64,000 nucleotides of DNA, from the NCBI GenBank assembly GCA_025642065.1, contig JAODUP010000043.1, forward strand, positions 496,001-560,000, given 5' to 3'. The notes beneath the pieces are model-generated. The model made no database searches, had not been told where the DNA came from, and was given only the letters and a program-made list of their open reading frames with translations. Below are positions 24,861 through 37,859 of the stretch, one piece after another; the first letter of the stretch is position 1; the number at the start of each line of letters is the position of its first letter. The DNA comes from Paralvinella palmiformis. Lineage: Eukaryota > Annelida > Polychaeta > Terebellida > Alvinellidae. Both the position numbers and the translations under genes were made by a program.

Positions 24861-27005
24861 GCCAGATATTTATTAGTACAGTTCGTGATGTATTTCTACC
24901 CCAACATGTCACAGAACCTACTAGGTACTGTCACGGACAGAATCCTAATGTCCTGGACCTCATCCTCACAAACGATGATTAAAAGCATAGAATACATACC
25001 AGGACTAGGTCTCAGAGACCATGTATGCTTAATATATAACCTTACTGTGTATACACAAGAACTGCAGAAATTAAAGCCCAAATTCTGCTACCATAAAGGC
25101 GACTATGTCGGCATGAACAAGCACCTCAAAAATTAGACTGGTCAGAGAAATTACAGGACAGGAATGCGGAGGAGGCATAGTTATATTTTCCCACTGAGTT
25201 CAGCAATACAATGAACACTTACATACCAAAATCCAGGCCGAAAACGAACAAAAGAAGAAAACTCTGGATGAACAGAGTTACCATGGCCAGATTTATAATT
25301 CTTGGAAGCACTACACACAAACCGGCGGCTACATTGACTATGTCAGGACTACCCAAGAGAAAAACGAACTTACCAAAATGACGAGAACCTTATGCCGAGA
25401 ATTTGAAAGGGACGTAGCCAAGAACATTAAGACTGATCCTAAAGTTTTCTGGCAGTACACCAATTCAAAGTTGAAAAGCAGATCAAAGTTAGGTGATCTA
25501 ATGGATGGAGGTGGAAAGTTAACTCATGATGACAATGAAAAGGCAGAATTGCTCAACAAGTTCTTTACAAGTGTTTTTTTTACTCAGGAAGACACCAGCA
25601 AGATCCCAAAACCTGACACAATTCACGCAGGAACACCACTCACTCACATAGAAACTACTCCAGAAAAGGTTTAAAAGAAACTGTTAAAGCTGAAAGTCGC
25701 CAAATCTGCAGGACCAGATGGATTCCGCCCAAGAATTATCTAGGAAATAGCATCCTCTATATGTCTACCTTTAAGCACCATCCACATACAATCAATTGCT
25801 GGGGGAGAAGTACCATCTACATAGAAAGAGGGCAACATCACACCCATCCACAAAAAGGAAGCAAAGCCGCTCTAGGAAATTATAGACCTATAAGCTTGAC
25901 GTCCGTTGTTGGAAGAGTGATGGAAACCCTAGTAAGAGACCAGATTGTGACATCGGAGCCCCATTAGATGTCATCTATCTCGACTTCAAGAAGGCGTTCG
26001 AAGGCTGCTGTCTAAGTTAGATGCATATGGCTTAGGAGAATCCATAAAGGAGTGGATCAAAAGCTTTCTAGTGAATCGAAAACAAAGAGTTACAGTAAAA
26101 GGGATAATGTCACGATGGTCGGAAGTACTAAGTGGTATCCTCAGGGTAGTGATTTAGGCCCTATATTGTTCGATATATTCATAAACCACTTGCCAGATGC
26201 AGTGACCAAAATGACTTAAACCAACTCATCAGGTGGCAGTTTGGATTCAATGCGAATAAATGCAAAAGGACACGAATGGCACAACCTTAGACATAACCCA
26301 CGCGGAGAAGGACCTAGGTGTCATATCGGATGAAAACCTCAAATTCCACAAGCACATAGGTAATGCTGTAAATAAAGCTTCTAGAATGTTAGGCTTGATC
26401 AGGAAGACCTTCGCACTCCTCGACGAAACAACAGTGCCAAGACTATTCACAGCCATGGTTAGACCGCACCCTGAGTATGGAAATGTGATCTGGCGTCCGA
26501 GGTACAGGGGAGATAAACTAGAGGTTGAGAAAGTACAGAGAAGGGCAACTAAACTGATCCCAAGCATTAGCCATCTCCCATAGGAGGACCGGCTTAAATT
26601 CCTAAATCTGACATCTTTGGATTTTAGAAGGTGACAAGGGGATATGATCCATGTATTTAAGTTTATGAATGGTATGGACAGGCTATAGATCCCCATAACT
26701 TCATTATCTTCCCACCTAACAACAACACCAGAGGCCACAGTAAAAACGTGTTCATGAGACGATGCAGGTTTGATTTGAGGAGAAGTGTTTTTAGCTAAAG
26801 AACAATTCATAACTGGAACTACCTGCCTGAACATGTGATATATTGTGCTAGTCTGAACATCTTGAAGTCAAATTTGGACAAATTTTGGAAAGGGGAGCGC
26901 TATAGCTAGATTGACATAATAAAATGAAATATATACACTCCCAAATAAACCCAGAAGGACCGGAATGCCATAACAGGCATTGCCTTTTAATTCCGTAGAT
27001 AAGAT
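24860..27005 (+). mobile_element. Degenerate APE-type LINE (CR1/jockey-like), nearly to 3' end
   Basis: In order along the plus strand: the end of the apurinic endonuclease domain (NVLDLILTNDD near 24940), a linker with FFTSVF (25561-25580), and SAGPDGF-like sequence near 25705. Then come NYRPISLTSVVGRVMETLV (near 25885) and the C-terminal LGVISDENLKFHKHIGNAVN (near 26320) through RRATKLIPSISHLP (26583). Numerous stops and frameshifts kill it. The 3' end ggcattgccttttaatt at about 26980 is shared with the copy at 53297-53700, defining the family's 3' terminus. Confidence 0.88.
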
Positions 27006-27206
27006 ATCAAGGTATTAAGGTATAAAACAATAGCAAAGCCGACAATACAACTAATTACTAAAGCTAGATGCACATCAAAATGGTCTTTATTCGAGTCTAA
27101 ACGTTGACTCGACTCGGAGCTCCAACTCGATGATGAACTGAATTCAGCAGACAACTTCCTGTGCGAAGTGATATCAGGGTTTAAGATAAATTGTGAAGCC
27201 AGAATT
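27006..27206 (+). promoter_or_regulatory. Presumed ADAM17 promoter and 5'UTR
   Basis: This 200-bp stretch lies between the end of the upstream LINE and the ADAM17 start codon. It has a locally higher GC content at 27090-27170. No TATA box or initiator can be fixed, and the transcription start is unknown. Confidence 0.3.
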
Positions 27207-30200
27207 ATGAATCTGATTGTGTTATTTATTTCTTTACTGCAAGTTTTATGTGTATATGGTAAGTGTATACTTTAGTATATTTACACTGGCACTGGTAAAG
27301 GCTTAAAGTTAACCGTTAATCCGCTTTACCCTTAAATTTACATTTTTAGTGAGAGACTCGAAGGATAGGTAATTCGGGTTCCCTCAGGTTGAGGTTGAGG
27401 CTAATCTACTCATCTAGTCATCGTTATCATAACCATATCGCCTTTATGATCTGCGTATGACAGTGACTGTCATAGCGTTATTTTCAATAATCTTATCATA
27501 CATATTAAATATATATTCAAATATTGTAGCTGTCGGGTATCAAGTTTTTAGAGTGTAGAATAATTATAATGTTTAGAATGGAATGAATTGGCATCACAAG
27601 AATCCATTCATTCTTACTTCAGTACTTGTTCTATCCAGTAGGAATTAAGGTCAAGGTATAGACCCTAATAATATATAACTATATAAGAAATGACTAAGCT
27701 GATACACAGATGATCAGGGTGATTATTTTGTCAGACAATATATTGACCATGCACAGTATTAATAATAATAGTACCGTATGCCATGATATGGGCTATGGCA
27801 TATCCCTATGATATTTCCTGGTTGCAAACATTACATCAGTGGAATTCCAAAATTCTCTCTGTTTTTGTAATATATGCTAAAGCAAGAGTTGTAATACTGG
27901 TGGTTATAAGTGATTAAGGATAATAACCACTGTTCATGATTCCTTAGGAATATATGATACACATATCAACACACATTAAGCAATTGATTAAAACATGTTA
28001 AGCTATTTTTATTGGTAATTTGATGATATGTGCATATAAAGCAGAATGACTATTGTCTGTAACTTCATAATCATCTCAAACATAATATATTGAATATACA
28101 CGTCATAGTAGGCCTAATGAAGATTTTGAGCACTTGCACACACACAGACTTTTAGTGGGCTCAGCATTCTTCATAAATCATTAAAAGATTAGCCAGATTT
28201 TTACACTCTTAAGCTGTTACGTACTCTATGGTCAGAGCATCATTAGTTAAGTCTTCCTTCACTAAACAGATTTAATAGGTCTAATGAACATCTATACATA
28301 GCTACCATAGATTACCATAAGCCATTATGAGTTTAGGATTCTTAATTGAATTTAGGAAAAAAAAGTCATAGGATAAAGGTGACAAATAAAATTTATTCAG
28401 TTTAGAACTAAGAAGATAATATTTATTGATATATGTCTTATTTATTGTAGAGGAATGTTCAGGTCTTATGTGATAAAATATTGTCTTAATACATATTTTA
28501 AAAAGAAATATAAATTTATTGAAAGTATTATGGTAAATAATTAGATACTATTGGATAATAAAATTGAAAGATAATTGTAACAGACATAATTATGTATTAA
28601 TGATATTAATTATCATAACAATTTTTATTCTGACAGCCACAATTTTAGCCAATGTAAAATGCAAATTATTTTCTATTTTAATTGAGTGAAACTAGGAACA
28701 GAATAGCAAACTAGTTAGAATAGTGGTAGTAGTTGACTAGTATATATATATATATATATATATACATGGTTCAAAATTGACCACTCGCTATGGCTAGCAC
28801 ATCTTTGTCCCAGCGAGTATCAATGGATCCACGCTGGTGAGTGCTAATATTTGGTATCACTGGCGAGCATAAAGTCTAGTATGGTTACCACGAAAATTTC
28901 ACCCCTTAATTTAATTTAGCTGTTTCCTCACTTTCTTGACAAAATTTCAACTTTTTTTACCTGGACAGCATTTGGAAATGAATGCAGCACTATAGAATAT
29001 TTGTTTTATTGATCCTGCATTACTTACACAGCATCACCGAGCCTCAAGCATGCATTTACAAAATGAATTAGCAACTCGGTGAAATGCTATTATCGATGCG
29101 ACCTCGACATTTGACCTTTCATATTTTGATGTATGATTCAGATGAATTCACAATGAAATGACTGAGCAGGTAGTGTTGAAAAAGCTTTTAAGTATAAGTC
29201 GACATGGCAGATAAGTCTAGGTAAATTGTTTACCCTGTAATTCTTTCCTCAGGCATATGCTCACCATATAAGTCAAGGTCAAGTGTTGGCTTAAAATCCC
29301 TCAAAATCCTAATCATTGTTGTCATTCGTGAAAAAGCTGACCCAGTCATTTCAAACTCATGTTGTCAGCAAGTGCATCGTAAATATATCAATATCAATTT
29401 CTTCACCGAAAGTGCTACGCACACACACAGAATTCACTTTGATCTTATAACTAATAAACAAACTTGTCACCCCAAACACGTTTGATTGTAACTTCAACTG
29501 GCAAGTGTTATTAATTAATTGTTTAACAGCAAGTGGCAAGCAAGGTTTGCAATGTGAACAGAGATTTTTATATTATCGCTAAGCATCTGGAGGTACTGAT
29601 AGTTAACAGCGCATGCCTATCAAGTATTATTACATAAAGACTGATATGTTTGTGAGATCCAAATAACAGTTTGTGTCGATTTTGTTCCAACTATGACTCA
29701 CTTAAACACGCCTGATTATAACTTCAATAAGGCAAGTGTTATTAATTCATTGTTTCACAGCACATCTGGAGGTACTGGTAGATAACAGTGCATAACTATT
29801 AAGTATTATTACATAAAGACCAGCATGTTTGTGATATCCAAATAACAGTTTGGTAAAAATTAATTGTTATTTATTGAATAATAATGGATTAGTAGTCAGC
29901 GATGTGATGATTTTATTCCGACTCTGGCTTTTATTGGGTTGAATTCTATAGTGCTGTGTGTCAAGGATGGCTGAAAACATCTTTCCTTCAGGTGGTATGA
30001 AACAGGGCCAGAAAAAAAAATTCAATGCAGTTGCCCCTGGGCAAGTAGATTGGAAATGTACTTGCCCAACAAATTTTCATGTGATCCAAAATTATTATTT
30101 ATTTTTAATCTGCTATATTTCACCTGCCTACATATAAACATGCATTTGCAATAAAAATCAACAAATAGAGAAGTGTTTGATAAGAAATGCTTATTCAGTG

Positions 30201-33200
30201 AAGCCCAGTGCTGCTTTGCTGAATTACCGTAGCCATTTTCGGCGCCTCCATGGTCTAGCGGTAGCGGGTTGGACCACAGATCACTACCACCCGTGTTCGA
30301 ATCCCGGCGTGGGCATATCTGAAGGTGGTTTCGTCTTTCACTTCGTCTCATTAGCTTTGGAGGTCGCTCGGCCCATTTAGCCTACCTTGTGCACAAAAGT
30401 GGCCGTAAAACATCAATCATCATCACCGTAGCCATTTTCACTCTCACTATATAAATAAAATATCAAATTACCAAGAACGTGTAGCCAGTAAACTGCAATG
30501 AATACAGCTTTTAATCAGCCACACAATTTAAATAGGCAGTGTGTTGTCTTAAGCCAAGATTCAATATATGCAGTAGAGTCCATGCGTTATGCAAATCTGA
30601 TAAAAATAGAAAACATTTAAACGTATCAGCGTTATTCCATATGAGCGACTGCGTATGTGATTTCTGAATGCAACAAAACACATCACTCCATGTAGTGATT
30701 GGTGTGAATGGGATGGTTCAATCTATATTTTTACGACCCAGGTTGTAACATTCTGGATTCAACCATCCGATTCAAGTGTCCAGGCAGGCCAGGGATGTCC
30801 AAAACAAATGGATACCACAATATCACATACACTACCGCAATGTTGCATACAGCGTGTATGGAATCTTGGTTTTACGGCGGTACACGAATCCCAAAACAAA
30901 TAGAAAACATATAAATGTAAGAGCGTGATTCTATAGATCTATGTGCGACTGCATATGCAACAAAACAGACTGTTGAATCCAGAATTTTATGATTTGTCAT
31001 AAAATTCTGGATTCGAGTGTCCAGGCTGGCTTTCCCAAGAAAAATAGGTAAGAAGGTGAGAGGGGTGTCCAAAACACATGAATACCACAATCTCGGCTTA
31101 ATTAGGTGTAGCCGGCACTCACAGCCAGCTTTGCATCTCGGATTATAAGTATAAAAATGCAGCAGGAAATAATGATTATTTTAATTGGTTTGCTCATCAG
31201 GCATACACATATTTGGCAAATTTTCATCTCAAAAAGGCACTTGCCCGATTGGGCAAGTGATCGGCGATCAGCACTAGCCCGGCATGAAAATATACTTGCC
31301 CCGGGTATCCAGGCAACTGATTTTTCCAGTTCGGGGAACTCCCTTTTCCATACCCAAATAATTGTCACCATTATATATGAGTGAAAATTATTAACTTGTG
31401 TCAAATGAATGTCACAAGCAAAAGTGAATAAATTATGATTAAACAAATTGTGATTCAAAAGTAATTGTTTTCATTTGGAGCAACTTTAATACCTTTTTCA
31501 GGAAATTATATAAAATAAAACCCAAACTCAATGTTTTGATAGTAAATGGTAGAATAAACTCTGAAATCCTCCCATATGGCTTCTTTGGGGGCTAAATTAA
31601 AAACAATCTGGACCCCCTAGCAGGCACTACACTGTTAAACACACATTTATAACTGTGTATGTGGTCCAAAGGGATATTTTGAATTATGTTTATTTAGTTT
31701 TTGCCAGTAATATATCCAAAATTGTGAGATTGTTAACTGGTTATTTCAGTTTGGGCAGACATCAAGATAACATCTTTCCTGTTATTAGTTACTCATATTA
31801 ATCATAGCACTTAAGTGTGTAACAGTAAATTATAGTACATAAACTTTAAGAGTACTGGAACTTTCTGAATATTTACACAAGTTTCAAACATCTTGTAAGA
31901 TTTAGTTTGAACTAGTTTAAAAATAAACCGCCTCTATGGTAAGAGCGTGGGACTTTCTTACTCATGGTCAAGCTGTGCAGGAGGTCGGAGGTTTGAATCC
32001 TGGCTGTGGCTTTAAAGTAGGTTTTCAGGCAACTGACAAGGTTTTCTTTCCTGAATATGCCATCTATTGTAAATGATAAATTTATTTAGAATTTGTCCCC
32101 ATGGTGAAGCAGTAAATTACAGATCATATATGTCTCCCTCATTTAAGGTAGCTAAGCCATGTAAAATAACTGCCATTTTAGCCTTTATTATTATTATTAT
32201 TTCCTAAATGAATAAATGATGCAATTACAAATAATTCCATGATACAACATGTTTGTGCTTGATCATTTTAGACAATAAAATATCAATTTTAAGTGTTATA
32301 ATATTTGCATTATATAATGGGTTAATCAGTGTTACAAAATGTTTGATTACTATCCTAAAGCACTGCGTGTTATTTATTTTTAGGTATATTGGAGGAAGCA
32401 CTGTCACATTTTGAACCTTTACATTCTCTCCATGTGACTCACAGAATTGTGAAGAGGAGTCTAGATACCAGCAGGGTATTAGAGCGGGAAATAGAATTTG
32501 ATGTTTTAGACAGGTAACGAATTAATTCTTTAATTTATAGTGATTTACAAATAATCTGGTTAATATGTTTCATCCAGTGATACTCAATCAAAATGACAAT
32601 GATTTTATTCCCAACAGAGCAAGATCATGTTTGCTTTAGGTTTGTTGATGTTTATGGAAATGTTGTATAAAGGTCAGCATAGTTAGTAATAGTAGGCAAC
32701 TTTGTGATAAGTTTTCAGTTAGAAGCAGGGACTTCAGTGGGAGAATGGATATAGCTTTGTGATACAAACCTCCAGGTCAAGGTTCAAATCTCAGTAATAC
32801 CCATGTTTGGTGAATGTTTCTTGGGAATAATTTCTTTAGACATATGTCCCAGGTGTGACCAGAGCCAAAACTAAGTGAAGCACTAAGTTAGTCTATGTAG
32901 GTATAGATTAAAAGATAGTGCCATACTGACAGAGCTTATTAATGCTCTGTTTCCATGCATTGTCCATTAGTTGTAATATTGATTTTCCAGTTGTACTTCA
33001 CCCTTGCACAGCCTGACTTACTGAAGCTTCTAAGCTGATTTTATCATCCCCTAATAAATTCCGTGAACTTAATCCTATCCATACATTTTCTACTAAAATC
33101 TTGTCTATTGTTCCAGTTATTAAGATTTCTAATCTATCATTCATATCTAAAGTATTAGAAAAAGTTGTTTTATGTCGTTTGAACGTTCACTTAAACTGTA

Positions 33201-36200
33201 ATCACCTGTCTAATGGTTTTCAGTCTGCTTACAAACAGTTTTACTCTACAGAAACCGCTCTACTAAAAGTTCATAACGACATAGCACTAAACATGGACAA
33301 AGGAAAGGTCACAGCACTAACACTTTTAGGTTTATCTGTAGCTTTTGATACCTTTGATTATTCTTATTCTTCTAGATCGCCTCTCTGATTAGTATTTAGA
33401 GTATTCTGTTTTTCTAACTTTCAATTGTCCTTCTCTCTACTTTCTGATCATCTCACAATTTTTGTTCTATTATACTTACTGCTTGCTTTCAGACATTTTC
33501 ATCTTAAGATTAAACACAAGAAGCCCATCATTTCCAGTGGATTTAAAGTGACAGCAGTCAACAAAGATGGTGCTGAGAGAGATGTTACCCCAAGTTTGGA
33601 TAATTTCTATCGTGGATATGACTTTGGTAAGTATAAGATTTTTCAGGTATTGGTGAATCATGTATAAATGAAGTAACACCAACTGTATAACCTAATGTGC
33701 TAAAGGTTGCATTTAAGTAATGACATATTAATCCATCAGATGTGAATGAATTGTCAATCTCAGACACAGTTGCTTATTTGTTTTGTTTAATAAAGCCAAT
33801 ACTGCATATTGAAGCCGTATTTATTTGCCAAATTCAGGTTTAATGATGGTCTTATGTGATGGCACTGAGAACAGAATGCCTCCAAGATATGTTGTATGTC
33901 ACATTCAAATTTATTTATGTCTAATGATTCTACTCCACTTTTATTGTGTAACAGGTTACCCAGGCAAGTCTAAGGTGTCACTCTACTTTGATGAAGAAGA
34001 TACCATAACAGCTTCAATTCAAACACCGGAAGAAACATATCTCATTGAAGTAAGTATTGTACTGTGTTTCAGTGTTTACTTTTGTTCAAAAGATGTTGAC
34101 AGAAGGTGGTATGAATACTTGCATATGTGTTATCTGGCATTATCTAAGCATATGTTGCAAGTTTAATTTTATTTGAGAAATCACCATTATTTGTTGTAGC
34201 CATCATGGAGACATGTTCCAGGCTCACATAATTACTCCATGATTGCCTATAAAAGATCAGATTTAAATATAGAGAAAGATTTTGGGTAAGTTTATGTATG
34301 TATGTATGTATGTATATATGTTTATCAGTGTGTGTGTGTGCTTCTTTCTGGATAGATTATTTTTTCTGTTGAGAAAACTATTATTTGCAATTACCTTTAT
34401 AAATTTTGCTTAATTAAAAGCCATCCTTAACACTAACTGCTGTACTATTTATACAGAAAGAATTTCTGTGAAGGGATCCATGTAAATAATACAGATGCTG
34501 AACATAGCGATGGGGACAATGATGGTATGTTATAATGTTTTTAAGTGTATGGCATTAATTTAGAAGCTGCCAATTGAATGTTTATTTATCACTGATAAAA
34601 TATGCAGGTATTTTTTTAAGTATAGTTAGCAAACGTATTTTATCACTGTTCCCATTATCACATTTAAATTCTCATTCATCTAAAGTGATATCTTTCTTCT
34701 TTAAATATGAGTCATAGATGTTGATATATTCTTACAGATAGTAGAATATTCTTTTATTTCTATTTTTCTAGTCTGTATACAACTTTGATGAACTCTACTT
34801 AGCCACATTAAGCCCCCCCCCCCCCACACACACCAAAAAAAGGTCAAAATGTTTCCGATGATTAATATCACTGGAGACATTAAACGCCATCTAATAATTC
34901 TTACAGTAACCACCCTAAGAATACTTTAGCCTCTGTACTGCATCCATGTTGATTGTCGAACAGAAATAGTTATCAGTGTCTTTTTTCTTCTTCAATGGTT
35001 ACAAATAACAGAAAGAATCAAATAAAGTTTGGTTTCATATAGCTAGCTACACAGTGCAACTTTCTCTTCTGTTAATGCTTTGAGCATGTTAATAAAAAGT
35101 TAACATGTCCACATTTTATACCAAATGCATTATTTTAGTCGTACAAAAATTATTATTTATTTATTTAAAAAGTAGTGATTCTTCATATTTTTAAGTGACC
35201 AAACTTGTAAGTGCCCTGTGCTAAATTTTAGGTCTTAGAAGTGGCTGACTCTGTCCTCATGCATGTTTTAACATGTAGAATGAAGGTATCCCTAAATGAT
35301 CACTATGTACCAATATGTCATTAAGCTCTACCTGCTACATATTCTCAATGTGGTTTATCATTTTGGGCATCTGCAACATGGTGCTATACTTTTGTTTCTG
35401 TAGAAATTTGTTTACTTTATAATAAATATTAATATTGCTCAGATAATAATTGTTCACAGCATACTTTGCCTTACTAATATATTTTGGTTTAATCACTGTA
35501 GAACCATGGGATGATCACCGTGTAAAACGTCAGGTGTTAACAAGTGTTCCACACACACCCACGATTAACACCTGTCCTTTGTACCTTGTTGCTGACTATA
35601 GATACTTTAGGAACATGGGTAAAGCCAACATACAGAAAACAACTAGTTATTTGGTGTGTATGTTAAACTCTAGATTTCTTTTAAATGACTTTAGTTGCAT
35701 GCACACACATATAAAATGAAAATTCAGATTGTGGTCTGTTTCAGATACACATCTACAGAAATATTTTAGTTTACTTTCGAATACTGTAAATATAAAATCC
35801 GTAGCTATCTTCTATTTTTCTGGTCTGTGATGATTTCTGTTTGTTTATCTTCATATAATTAACATTTTCCAGCTTAGTCTCGTAGACAGGATTGACAACA
35901 TATACCGAGAGACAGCATTTAGTTATGGTTTTGTTGGTATGGGGTTTGAAGTGAAGGAGGTATGTTATGAATATCTTGATCATAGCAAAATGCTTGCTAT
36001 ATTTAATGCAATCTATCTCATTCCTAGATGGGTTTTTTTTTTTGTAGTATTTTACTCAGAGCCTATATATTCACTATATATTGTGCGCATATGGTTATGA
36101 TATTCTTGTAATGTGGATTCCAGATTAAGATACATGAATATCCATCAACTGTTGCCGGTCATGGAATCCACTATAACGAAGAAAAACTTGCATGGGATAC

Positions 36201-37690
36201 CAAAGAACTGCTAGAAGTAAGGAACTTAATTGGTTAAACAACCTTTCTTAGTGTGCATAATGCGAAACCACTTTGTTGAAGCCTGATCTGTCACATAACA
36301 TCACATTTTAGTTGAATAGTAATTTTTTCATCAAGTTTTTGGGCTGTTAGTTGAGTGCTGTTATAATAAAAAAAGACACCAATTTTAACTTGTATGTGGT
36401 TGACTCCATTAAATGGCATTGCTTAATTACTGAATTACAAAAGTAACATAGGGATGTAAAAGACTCTGTGAGGACATTTTTGCTCTATCTTTCTGTACAG
36501 CTTCCAATTATTGCTAGGTGAAGTGAGGTTTTATCCATTCAGTAAGGGATCATACTGGAAATCTATGTTTCCACTTTCTTGAATTATTCCTGTTTCACGA
36601 TGACATATCATGCATTGAAACAATTCTAAATCATAAACTCTTTTGCAGATGTAATAAATAACGATTACTTTATGAGCAAACCATATATGCTGAATGTAAC
36701 AGATGTAGTCACCAGATTCACATAATTTTTGTAAATTTTTATATTTTCTAAACAATGCTTCTGTTAAGCAAGAGTAAGGATTTAATTTTTGAGCAAAAAG
36801 ATTAAATAGTCATCTTAGTGTTTGTTAAGCCACACTGGAAATAACATGCATATGTATATATAAACAAGTAGCTCAACAATGCATTATCAAGATTGCTGCA
36901 TAATTTTAGTCCCAGCGTATAACTATAAGTAGCTTTGTATTATAACATATTTTTCTAGATTACTGTGTACTGGTAGATTGATTATGTAAATTTTCATCTT
37001 AACGATAATGTAATACGAACATTGATCACTAATAATAAAGTTAATATTGCTATTGTATCATTTTGTATTTCTCTTACCTTGTTTTTAAATGCTACCTAAC
37101 TATTATTTTTCCCCTTTGTTTGTGCAGGTGTTCAGCAGAAACAGGAAATTCTTAAACTTTTGCCTGGCACACCTTTTTACACATATACCATTTAGTAATG
37201 GTGTGCTTGGCTTAGCATATATTGGTTCTCCACGCACTTATTCTGTGGGTGGGGTTTGTTCTCCAGGTGACTATATACTTAGTTGTGCCAGTGGTCAGTC
37301 CTGATTCACAGCAATTGATCTGATCAAGCTGTTTTGATCTGGTTGCTTAACTTAAATATAAACAGCAGTAGCTTTCTAATTAAGATCTATTTTGAAGTTA
37401 AGAAAAAGTAATAAGAACTTCTTAAGGCAGTGATTTTTACAGTACTGTATTGATTTCATAGTTTTAAGTGCAGTAAGTATATCCACCTATACCTGTTTTT
37501 CCCACCTCTGTGTTTCTTTCGTACTTGTAAACACACACACATACACACATTGTCCATATGGTGAATCAATTCTTGGCTGTAGTGTATCGGAGACTTTTTT
37601 GCATCAGTTATAGTAGATTGTTTATATTTAAATAATCCTGTTCTGAATTCATATTGTGATAAATTAATTTGTCTTTTGCTTACAATTTTC

Positions 37691-37746
<56 letters not shown>

Positions 37747-37814
37747 CACAAAAAATGAAATATATTGCTAACTAGTATCTAGTGGTAATTGCCTTTTGAA
37801 TAAAACCACACATG

Positions 37815-37859
<45 letters not shown>

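Larger units (their letters stand above)
30003..31345. mobile_element. Putative hAT-like element relative in ADAM17 intron 1
   Basis: The left edge CAGGGCCAGAAAAAAAAATT plus ttgcccctgggcaagta is the same family as the element at 11332. The right edge near 31345, reverse-complemented, has ctggaaaaatcagttgcc and ggggcaagta, matching the left subterminal region. The extreme right CCCTG and an 8-bp target duplication could not be found. It hosts a SINE and a duplicated segment. Confidence 0.45.

Noticed and set aside
26247..26834. A 195-codon minus-strand protein
   Set aside because: It is the antisense shadow of the plus-strand LINE coding region and has no meaningful composition or homology.
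30242..30315. A genuine tRNA gene
   Set aside because: A and B box-like words are present, but the acceptor and anticodon stems do not pair. The same sequence continues into a body repeated elsewhere, so it is a SINE.
30003..31345. Target-site duplication for the hAT-like relative
   Set aside because: The 8 bp before the left end (gtatgaaa) were not found at any plausible right boundary, so the element's right end is not fixed.
33101..33388. An extra ADAM17 exon between exons 2 and 3
   Set aside because: It encodes reverse transcriptase motifs ([19 protein letters not shown]). Exons 2 and 3 join in phase without it.
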